64,000 nt of DNA from Aporrectodea caliginosa (taxonomy: Eukaryota > Annelida > Clitellata > Crassiclitellata > Lumbricidae), in the NCBI GenBank assembly GCA_020284085.1, contig JACEVL010005024.1, forward strand, positions 124,001 to 188,000, read 5' to 3'. Each line of letters begins with the position of its first letter. Within the stretch, counting starts at the first letter, position 1. Below are positions 28,001 to 40,000 of this stretch, piece after piece. Position numbers and translations under genes: made by a program. The notes below the pieces were generated by a model, which ran no database searches, was not told where the DNA came from, and saw only the letters and a program-made list of their open reading frames with translations.

Positions 28001-31000
28001 ATCTGTGAATTTATGTATTGGGTCGCCAGCAAAGCATGTTCCCCAATCTTCAATCGCTATTTCTCTAATATGATACTTGATGTCACTGCTGACGATCTCA
28101 AGACAACTTTGGTGGAACTAACACTTGGTATTCTACCATAAGATGTGCTGGCCTTCCTGCACTAAAATAACTTACCTAACTAAGTCACTGAGCAATCTCC
28201 CAAATCTTGACCAGTTTAAAAGAGGTCAGAGCCTACCTGTTTGATTATAGGCAATGCGTTATCTAAATATGGTGACTCCTTGTTTTGACACTACTAGTTA
28301 AGTGAGCTAGTTAAGTATTGTTAGTTAAGGTAGTTGTTTCCTCTTTCTGACATCACTATATAAGTATATACTCAACTGTCATCCTTCTGTTTACATGGTA
28401 TATGAGTATCCCTAACTGAGCGGGACTTCAGTCGTCCCTTTTGGGTATCCGATTGTCTCCCTCAATGGTTAATATACCAATTATGTGATCTCACAGTTTT
28501 AAATCACTAGTCTCATGATCGGGTAATATTCTGGATCACTACCTGTAATCTATTCACTGGGAACAATAAAAAAGGATTGATTGATACGCCTCTTTGCACG
28601 CATTGAATAAGTATCATTGGAAGCCATGGCGTAATCACTCCTTAACACTTTAACGATGAGCTGCTTTGGCTTCCCAGTCGCTTTTAGTTCACTCTCATTG
28701 TTAAAGTGTTAGGTGGATTTGTATGGCTGTGTGTAAATGGATCTCCACTGTGTGTGTATACTGTATGTATGTATATTTATATAATATGTAATAAGTAAGT
28801 AAGTAAGTATCGACTTTAATTCGCAGTTTCAGATCGCATTCTGAGTTACAAATTATACATTATATATAAACGTGTACATTTAAAGAGAAGAATAATCAGA
28901 ATATAACATACGAATAAGAAAGGTTCTTTGCATTCAATCATCTGCCTCCGGGAGAACTCTATCGTGCGCCCTTGGTCGAAGGGAGCGCTCCGACTGTTTT
29001 ATTGGGGGCAAGTAATGGAACAACATGTGCTCAGGGTTGCACATAATCGAGCAAAAAAGGGCCTTGTCTGCCCTTGAGCAAAGCTGCTCAGAGGATGGGA
29101 TATCCTCAGGGACATATCCCAGCCGAGAAAGTTGGTGTAAGAAGTCTTCTTCGACCATCAGCGCCAACAAATCCCCATCATGAGGCCAACGAATAAATCA
29201 TACCAGCCACGAGTGTGGATCTCACAACATCATGCAATCTTTGTCCATGCAGTCCATGAGAAGATAAAACCCTAATAGCATATTGAGCCTGCTGCGCTCG
29301 CGAGCAGATGATGTATAGATAGATACACCTTATATAGACATTATATATGCTGGTAGATATTGCACTATTTATTTCCATATAGACCTAAATGATGTACTAA
29401 ATATTCTGTTCAAAGTCAGCATTTGGTTTTTCAAATGTATGCATAAGTAGGTTACAGGATTTCCATATCATATTACATGTAATGTATACCATGTGAGATG
29501 ACAACGTATCATGCGGCTTTTCTGTAAAATTAATATGAATATGCCAACATTTGCACTTAGTAGTATTTGAATGCGTGGAGCATGAGCTTATCCCAGATCT
29601 GAAAATATTTTATATATTATATATATTAAATATATTAATATATATTTTTGATATATATATTAGATATATTATGTATATATATATATTTTTTATTGTGGTT
29701 GATTGTGATAATGATGCTGAAGAGGAGTAGAAGACGTGTGTTAATGATGATGTGTTTGATTGGTTAGAACTCAATTACTCCTCTGCATGTGGCTGGCAAA
29801 TGGGGTCGGAGCAACATGGTGGAACTGCTTCTGGATGCACAGGCCAACATTGACGCACGGACAAGGGTGAGATCTTAGCAACGTTATTAATCCAGTCTAA
29901 TCTGATCTAATGAGAATTAGTTAAAGTATCGATCAAATGCACTTGAAAAAAAAGCCTGTTGATGACTTTAATTCACATAAATAAATGTGAATTGATTTTC
30001 TCAGTATCTTTGCCATTTCTTGCTAAGACGTCTCAAAGTGTAGTCTTAAATCTGTCACATATTCTTCATCTGCAAGAACTTCAATGACACAGAGGCATAA
30101 TCCGATGGTAGAAAGAGTTATATTAGAACAGTTCATTTGTTGCTTGATACGATTGAGAATTTAGAGCATGCTGTGGCATTCAAACTCAAACCAGTGTGAT
30201 TGCAATGGATTTATTGTTGGACAGTATGCTTACCTCAGTTGTGTCAGAACGTATTGTAAGAATCTTTTAGCTGTGCATTATCGTACATTTGTTGCCTTTT
30301 TGGATAGGAAGTTGGTAATTTCATGTAACATACTAGCCTTTTGCCTAAAAATTTAGCGTTTAAGGAATTTTTGGTTCCCATGTGTCAAAGTAGAACAAAT
30401 CCAATAATATTTTGCATGCTAGGGAGAGCAATGATTACACAGCTCTGCCTTCTCTGCCAATTCCAAAATAGCACTGTCTTGTTTTACTTCACCTTGATGA
30501 ACACTTTCTGATGTATACATGTGGGAGAAAAGCAATTTAGAGCACTTAGATTTTCAAAGTAGAGTGCTATATTTAGAGCTCAATTGTTTCTGTATTTCCC
30601 ATATCATAAGTCACGGTTTTTACATGAAGCTTAGAGGCAGTGACGATTAGAAAGGTACAATCATATTTACATTTGGCAAAGTTTGAAATGAATGAGTTGA
30701 ATTAAATCACAATTGACTGAACAGGAAATATACATAGTGAAGTTGGTTCTAGGCTTAATAGTACTGCCCATGGACCAACTAAATGAGTACAGCATTGTCT
30801 CTTTCATAAACTGGGCTAAACTCACAACTGCTAATCATGAATGTTTTCTCAGACTTGCACTATGTTTTAAACCATGTTGAAATTTCATGTTGCCATTATT
30901 TTTTAGGATGGATTGACTCCACTGCACTGTGCAGCCAGAAGTGGACATGATCAGGTGGTAGATCTTCTTCTGGAGAGAGGTGCCTCGGTGACGTGTAAGA

Positions 31001-34000
31001 CCAAGAATGGCCTGACCCCACTGCACATGAGCTCCCAGGGAGACCACGTAGATTGCGCAAGACTTCTTCTCTACCATAAAGCTCCAATCGACGAAGTCAC
31101 CGTCGTAAGTAAACTTTTTCTGTTTTACCTGTAATTGCAGCAGTATGATTAGTTGTTTCGACACAGTGAAGACTTTAACTCTTTCGTTGTTATGTTTTTT
31201 TTATGAATTTGACAATTAATAGTACAGGTGAATGCAAACACTTAAAGTTTTAGAAATATAAACATGTTATATATCATTTTATTCATATTTTATTCCTCAG
31301 CACTTGGCAAATTTTATGAATTAATGTATTAGCCTCAAAGTTTATAAATATATGAAACATTTAAAAAATAAAAATGATGAAATTAGATATCCATAAACAG
31401 TTCTGTGAACAGAAAATGAAATGTAATAAGAAACTTCTAAATGTGGCCACTTGTATGACAAACTTGTTGCAATGGATGAAGAGCTTAAAATTTTGTGAAT
31501 TTAGACAAGAAATTACTTCATAATGTTTATGCCACCCAGTGATGACATCGACCCTCATAACAGTTGTGGCTGATGCTGTCTTTCAATCTGAAAACATCCA
31601 CCTCATCAGATGTGTGTCTTTTGAGAGCCTTTACAACATAGCCTGACTGATACAATTTATTTTCTGAACTTGACTAATGAATAAAGAACATTAGACTGCA
31701 GAGAAGTGAACAAAATCAACTTCTGTTTTTTTCTGTGATGAGGTCGGCCCCTCTAACGTTCGCCACAGTCCATTGTCTTGAAATCCCGAACCTCTGCCTC
31801 ATCAAACGTTTTTGTTTGAAAGCCTGTACAACATTGGCTGATTGATATAATTTGTTTATATTTTGGGACTTGGCTGATGAATAAAAGACACCACACTGCA
31901 CAGAATCGGTCAATTACCGAGTAGGGCGAAGAAGGACATGTGACTATTTCAATTTGAATGGCTGGATGTAAATGTTTACAAATTCTAACTAAGATTGTAG
32001 TCCAGAGGGAATGCTATTGGAAAACTTTTATGCAGTTAAAAACAGGAAGCATATTTCACGCTAAGGTTGTGCTATTTCTGAATAATAATGATGATGTGAT
32101 AATGATTATCATGACTGTGATCAAGATGATGATGACAGTGAATTTTATGATGACAACAACATTGAAGATGGATAATAATGGCGGCAGTGATGGTGAGAAT
32201 AACAATAGTAAATGTTTTGCACAGTTGGATCTGTGTTGTGGATTCTGGTTGTTATTGTTTACCTTCTGCATTTAGGCCTCTCCTAACTTTAAATTTTAAG
32301 ACTGTTTTACCCAGTGCTTTTTTTCTAGAAAAAAAGGTTCCGGAACTCAACAGATTCAGAACAATAATAGGGGCATATTTTATGCTAATATTTCTGTTTC
32401 ATATATATCATTATCAGTAAACACTGAAAGCACTTACATTAAATTAAAGTATCTAAATAATTTTATATAATTTTTTCTTAAAAATTTAAATGAAATAAAT
32501 TATTTTTTAATGGCTGAAAAAAGGTCCCGGAACGCCGTTCCAGACCGCTCCGGCTGAAAAAAAGTACTGGTTTTACCCCTGTGCATGTAAAAAAGTTAAT
32601 GATTAGGGAAAACTTGTAAACTCTTAATTGATGTCGTTGTAATTGTTAGGACTATTTGACTCCTCTGCATGTTGTGGCTCATTGTGGAAATGTGAAGACA
32701 GCCAAACTGCTGCTTGACAGGAAGTGTGAAGTGAACGCCAGAGCTCTGGTAAGTACTCTATGTGTTACGAGTACCTCTGAATGTGCAGTGATGTTTACTA
32801 ATGAGCAAATGTTACTAAGCATAACATGTGTTTGAGCTGACTAATGCAGTGAAATTAAGAAGTGTTGATCGCAGTTAGTACTAGGATGGGTGACCACTGA
32901 CCACCTGCCCAATGCTATGCCTCCTAAGGCTAGGCCCCACTATTCTAGGACCCAATTGGCTCACCATACTTTTGGGGATGAGGAATGCAGATATGGTTCT
33001 TCACAAAAATCGAAATGTTAACATATAATAAATAGTTCAAAGAATCATGATGTGCTTTTGTGAGGTTATTATAAGGGTGCTATATAAATAGTCAGATAAT
33101 GTATATATTAATTAAAGAATAGTAGTTGCTATTGTTGAATTGATTGGCTTTGGTTATAGTCATATTTGTTTTTTTATATATTTTTGTTCAGAATGGCTTT
33201 ACTCCTCTGCACATTGCATGTAAGAAAAACCGAATAAAAATTGTGGAGCTTCTTCTGAAGTATGGAGCTTCTCTTGAGGCCACAACTGAGGTAGGAATCT
33301 GATATGACTTGCCTTTATAGGTGGGCATGCATGCATACCTAAGTTCTGATCTGATATGATCTGTCTGGTCAAGTCCATGCCTGATTAACCTCATGTCTAT
33401 CAGGTCGATAGTACAATGTCAAATATTTTTGCCTATTGTCTCGTGTGCCATTTCTATGTGGCATTCCTCAGAGTTCTGTTCATGGTCCCTTGTTATTTTT
33501 TCTGTATATTCAGTTCCAATGCTTTCTATCATATAATCATATGATCACCATAATGATGAACACGAAGTATAATCATCTTGTTTAATTCACTCAGCTGCTG
33601 AACTGTCAGATATGTAATGTAACAAAACATTTATATAGCGCCGTACCTTGTAAAAGTGCTGCTTACATGGCTGTCTAAATTATCTGAAAAAGTGTGACTT
33701 AAAGTAAAACAGAAAATGTGTGTTGAAAGAGTACATGTATGTAAGTGAAGATTGTTCCACAAGGAAGGCAAAATGCACAAAAGGCCCGACGAGCTAGTAC
33801 AGAACTGTAAATCCTCACAGGCGACAGAGCAAAGTGATTGGGCATTGAGACTGACACAATGAGGAACACAGAGCCTGAACACATTCTTGTGGTCACTATG
33901 GGGCTCTGGATGGAACTGGCACCCAGTCCAATGGGTCAGAGCTCATGGCCCCCATTCATAGTTTGCCCATCCAGAAAGGAGCAGTTCCAGTCCACAGATG

Positions 34001-37000
34001 AGCCACTAATTCCATAAGAGATATGGAGGCTGTCTATGTATATCTCTCCAGTAAAAAACTAGATGTGGAAAACCGATTACATCTCAACATGAACAGAGCT
34101 GAAGTTCTGTCAGCTGATAAATTGGTCTTAGGCCAGTTTTATTGACATTGAGTCTGTGATGGTGTTTTGTTTAGTCTGGTCTGACGCCGTTACATGTGGC
34201 TTCGTTCATGGGCCACATGAACATCGTCGTTTTCCTCATTCAGCACGGATCGAACCCAAACAACACAACAATGAGGGGTGAGACAGCTCTCCACTTAGCA
34301 GCCAGAGCAAACCAGACAGACATCATCCGAATCCTTCTGAGAAATGGGGCGCAGGTCGACCATGCCAAGGCCAGGGTAAATCTTGCTTCTCTAAACTCAT
34401 CTAGTCCAGGACGCTATTATGTTTCGATTTCTCTAATGATTCTCTCTATAAAGTCTGCAACTGACTCATTGAGTGATTGATCATGTTTTAGGAGCAGCAG
34501 ACAGCTCTTCATATTTCGTCACGCCTTGGTAATGTCGACAACGTTCTGTTGCTATTGCAACACGGCGCCTCCCCCGATGCAGTAACTAAGGACTTTTACA
34601 CTCCACTGCACATTGCTGCCAAAGAAGGCCATGATGAGGTTGTTCAGGTTCTCCTGGAACATGGTGCCAAACAGACACTCGCCACTAAGGTATGCATTCC
34701 AATTCTGTTAGAAACTGACATGGCGTTGGAGTGGGAAAACTTACTCTTGATCTTTGTCTATACGTATGTATCAAGCCACTTAATATAGTGTGTTTTAGGC
34801 TTCTCTTGGAGACGTTGAGTAGGTGTTAAAATTATGTTGTATAATGTGATATTGTTGTGCTTAGCCAGAGATATCATGAATTTATTGCCTAGATTTAAGC
34901 CAGGAATTTTCTGTTGTATGCAGCAGAGATGGGTAACTAATCGATTAGATGCTAATCGATTAGCTAATCGATTAGACAAATAGCTAATTCTAATTCTAAT
35001 CGATTAGCTGTCATCTGATGCTAATTCTAATTCTAATTGATTAGCAATTTTCAGCTAATTCTAATCGAAAATCGATTAGCTGATCGATTAGATGTTTGAA
35101 AATTAAGCTGAGAACGCATTCACTAAGAATTAGTTTATTAATATTGAGTTTGAAGAATATACTTACTTATTTATTTATCTGAAGGCTGTTTCAAACCTTC
35201 AATTATATATCTGTTCATGGTTATTGTCCATTATGCTCATGTAACACTGAAATATTAATTTAGTAACTTGCTGTGCTCTGATTACAATTTGACAAAATCA
35301 TGAAGCAAATATATGTATCGAATTATCGATTATCGAAATCTAATTCTAATTGCTAATCGATTAGCTGCTGCTAATTCTAATTCTAATCGATTAGCTGGAA
35401 GAGTTTGCTAATTCTAATTCTAATCGATTAGCAAATTTCAGGAGCTAATTCTAATTCTAATCGATTAGCAGTTCTAGCTAATCGTACCCATCTCTGGTAT
35501 GCAGTAGCCAGAGCTGTTGCCAGATTCTGCCACAGTTGCATTCATGCGTTTTTGTGCAATGCAAGAGCTGATGTACTGTATATATCAGAGCCCTGTTTAT
35601 AAGGATGTGGGTTGATGTGGGCAGTTATGTTTTAGGTTAGTTTTAATTAAACCTTTGGAGTGATTTCTATCTTCAGAGAGGTTTCACGCCGCTCCATGTG
35701 GCAGCAAAGTATGGTAATCTCAAAGTGGTGCAGATGCTTATTCGACGTGGCACTAATCCGAACCTTGAAGGAAAGAACGGTCTGACTCCTCTGCACGTTG
35801 CTACGCACTACAACCGCGTTAATGTAGCACTGTACCTTCTTGAGAAGAATGCCTCTTCACACTGTGCTACAAAGGTATATAGCTATAATTTTCATGTTGA
35901 CTGTTCTGTAATAAAACTGCTGGCAGAATAGATCAATGTGCTATGTAGGTTTCTGCTTCTTGACAGTTGACTAAGTAACTTGTTTTCCAGTCATTACGTA
36001 GCGTTTCACTTTTCTTCAGCATGGGGGACCAAGTTCAGTTAGGTTGGTATAGGCAGTGCTTCTGTGAGGTACTGAAAAGGCGTGGTAGTAGGTGTCTAGA
36101 CAGATACCTACACTTATACATATGTGCACACAGTCATGTTTGTGAGTTTCTGTACCTGGTGCTGTGTGTGTAAGAGGATGCAATTACATTAGAGTGGGTT
36201 GTTTCTTCAGTTTTGCTTCTATTTGCATAGAACGGTTATACTGCGCTGCACATTGCTGCCAAGAAGAACCAGATGGACATTGCAACCACACTTCTGGAAC
36301 ACGGATCAAACTCAGATGCTGAATCTAAGGTTAGTACTTGCCAAAGTGTCGCTATTTACAGATTATGCAGCCATGGAAAACTGGGCAGCATTCACTGTTC
36401 TTGTAATCACTAATTTACACAATACCAATACTTCATAATAAAAGTATTGCAATACCAATACCAATACTTTATCGCGATATTAACAGCCCTGTATTTATAT
36501 AGCACCTGATCAAGAGACTCTTTAGTAAAATTTGTTACTCAATGAGACCAGGGCAATCATGTGTTGTGTGATGTGTATAAACACAACCTGGTGGTGTTCA
36601 GAGAGCAATGCCGTGGCCAGTACACAACTTCAAAAGGACCAAAACAAAAGACAATTGAAGCACAAAATTACTTTACAAACTGATTAAACGTATTTTTTTA
36701 TACTCTTTCTCTCTCAGTCTTTTTATCTGACAAAACAGATCTAAAACAACCAACACAACAAAGGTCGACTTACACATGTCGAAGTGCAGACCAGAAGTCC
36801 TTGGCTTTTGCTGTAAAAATAAGTAAATAATGGAGGCATCTGAGGAATAAGCTTAGATATATAAGGATTTATAAAACGAACATGTTAGCAGACAAACTGA
36901 TGAGGGATATATGAGGTATGGTGGGGCTGAATGAATAGAGGGCCAGTAACACAGAGAGTATGGGATCGAACCCCAACCAGGTGGTCACTGTGTAAGGACC

Positions 37001-40000
37001 TTGAAGATGTCCTTATGCACAATTGCTCAGCATTATCTAGGAGGACAATATCAAATACAGTTGTAGTGTGTTGTGTTGGTTTGTTTGTTATTATTAATGC
37101 CTTTGAGCTTCAAGGTAGTCTATTTTCTGCATTGTTTCAGAATGGCTTCACTCCACTGCACCTGGCAGCCCAGGAAGGCCATTCTGACATGGTGGCTCTA
37201 CTTGCAGAGCATGGAGCTGATGTGAACTGCTCTGCTAAGAATGGCCTGACTCCGCTTCACCTGTCGGCCCAGGAAGACCACGTTCCGGTGGCTGAGGTTC
37301 TTGTCAACCACAAGGCAAACATTGATCCACAGACTAAGGTGATCTTTTATTTTACTTCTTATATCTAATATTGTAATTGTAATCAGAAATTTATATAGCT
37401 CCTCTTCAAGAGAGACTCTTCAGAGGTACTCTCAACCTAATGATGGAAACCAGGATTGAACAAAGTGGTCTTCAAGCACTCACAGAATAGACCAAAGGAA
37501 GACCATATGATGCATGTATCAAATGACAAGCATCAAGAAACTGTGCATGCATGCGTGCGTGCATATGGGCGTGCATAAGAACCCATTCAAGGTTCATACT
37601 TAATGAATCATCTCAGATAGCTTATGTTCTTTAGTTTAACATTGACTTATTTCTTCTTCTCGGTTCTTTTCTTGCCTTGTTAATCTACAGACTGAAGTGG
37701 AGTTCAGTCAGGCCGTTCTTGTCGTCAGTTTCTTGTGCCATTACGTCTGTGCAAAGGTTAGAGAAGGAAGCTTGGTAGGATGAATGTTGGGTATCCTTCG
37801 TATTTGAAGGGTGTAACAGCAATCATAATTTCCACAAATGCACTTCACATCATTCTCTTTGTGTTGGGTTCGCTTTCACTGGATGAATGGATAGGAGAGA
37901 GAATCACGTGCAGGTGACGTAAATACTGTGGTTCTAAATACTGTTGTTCTGTATGTGATAGGCTGGCTATACGCCGCTGCATACAGCATGCCATTTTGGT
38001 CAGATTGGAATGATTCGCTTTCTCTTGGACCGTGGTGCTGCTGTTAACTCTACAACTAAGGTTTTTTGGAGCTGATTTGCAAATTTTCTAACGTTTCTTA
38101 AGTTAAACCAAACAGACCAGAATTCGACATTCATTCATTCATTCATTCATTTCAGATATTTATATAGCGCCCCTTCAAGATTTCTACTCAGAGGCGCTCC
38201 CGACTACAGCGCGGACACTGAATCGGAGTTTCACGCGGCGCATGAGCAATTGCGAGTGAAGGACTTGCCCAGGGTCCCTACACGGCGGCTTGAGGTGGAT
38301 TCGAACCAACCATCCGGCTGCAAGGCACCAAATATACCCCTTGAGGTGGATTCAAACCCGCAACCCTCCGGCTGCACATGTTATTATGTCATGTTGACAG
38401 TTGTGATAACTAAAGCTATCTAAGATTCAATTAAGCGCAGATGAGAGTTTCTGGAGTGGCTTAACTAGATAATACTGTATACAGAGATGCGGCAAAACTA
38501 AGTAAATAAGCAGACATTTTCATACAAGTTGTCTGTTTCACATTACATGACTGTTTTCAAATTTCAGGTACTGAAGTAAAACATTTGATGATCTCTTCAA
38601 TAATCACATTTGCACTTATGGACTATAAACAAATCTTCATATGCTAAAAATCCATTGTTCGTTGGCATCCAATATCTATTGTATTCTTTCAGTGTTTCGC
38701 TGAGATTGGTTTACCTTCATCGTTTGAGTCATTATACAGATGGCTGAACTCTGTCTATTGTTTATTGAGTATAACAGGTGATGGCTGTGAAGTGGGTTAT
38801 TGTGGATTTGATAAGGTTTTTCTTTTCTTTTATGATATTGTTTTGTTATTTGGGTGTGATGATTTGAGAATGTTAATTTCTGCAGCTGGGTTACACACCC
38901 CTCCACCAGGCTGCCCAGCAAGGCCATGTCTTGGTCATCAACCTTCTGCTGAAACACCAAGCTTCACCAAATGCCGTCACCAGTGTAAGTCCTTTCAATT
39001 TGTCTTCACTTCATTCCATCGGCTGTTTGATGTTTAGCCAGTCTTGATGGCACTTGTAGTTGTAAGTTGTTATCAGTCCAAAACAGGAAAAGACAAGAAG
39101 GAATAGAAAATCCTGTAAAAGAAAGAAATATGAAGTGGATTCGTTTAGATAGAAACAACAACAAAAGTCAAAATATTGATATACTGGACACCTGGAAAGA
39201 AAAATTAGAAACAGTTGTTAGGAGTGAATAGGGATGACCTGAAAGTTCTTGACTTTGGATGATGTGGAAGAAATGGCGATGAAATCAGATGTGATGCCTG
39301 AAGACGCTAAGCACATGGTCTACAGCATCCTCTGCATGTTAAGAAAACAACGGGAAGCGCATCGATGACAGAGACCTTCCTGAGATAGTAAGGTCCTTTA
39401 TCATTTAGTAATGAGATAGTAAGGTCCTTTATCATTTAGTAATGAGATAGTAAGGTCCTTTATCATTTAGTAATGAGATAGTAAGGTCCTTTATCATTTA
39501 GTAATGAGATAGTAAGGTCCTTTATCATTTAGTAATGAGATAGTAAGGTCCTTTATCATTTAGTAATGAGATAGTAAGGTCCTTTATCATTTAGTAATGA
39601 GATAGTAAGGTCCTTTATCATTTAGTAATGAGATAGTAAGGTCCTTTATCATTTAGTAATGAGATAGTAAGGTTTTATGCAGGACTCCAAGATGATGTGG
39701 AAGGTGGTAAAAGAGGAATATACCTTGAGAGTGTCACTAGGCCTCTTATAGCTTCTGCTGAACTTTTTGTTTGAGTTGTATGTATGTATGGTTGTAGCAG
39801 ACACTATTGTGCATATTAAGTACTTCTCAAAAGAACTGCATTTGTTATCTTTACTGGTATTGAAGTTCACTAAGAAGAACAGCGTAAGCAAATAATGCTC
39901 AGATAAGTCACCACTGGCAAGCTATTGGACATGTACAGAGGTAGTCGAGCGCACTTGGTTATGCTCACCAACTGGCAGTGTCTGGCGGATGGTAGAAGAT

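Noticed and set aside
32056..32275. Asp/Met-rich and Ile/Val-rich open frames
   Set aside because: They come from a GAT/AAT trinucleotide-rich stretch (32075-32190).
39381..39674. CRISPR-like array
   Set aside because: The 31-bp repeats are directly adjacent with no spacers and lie in an animal intron; it is a minisatellite.
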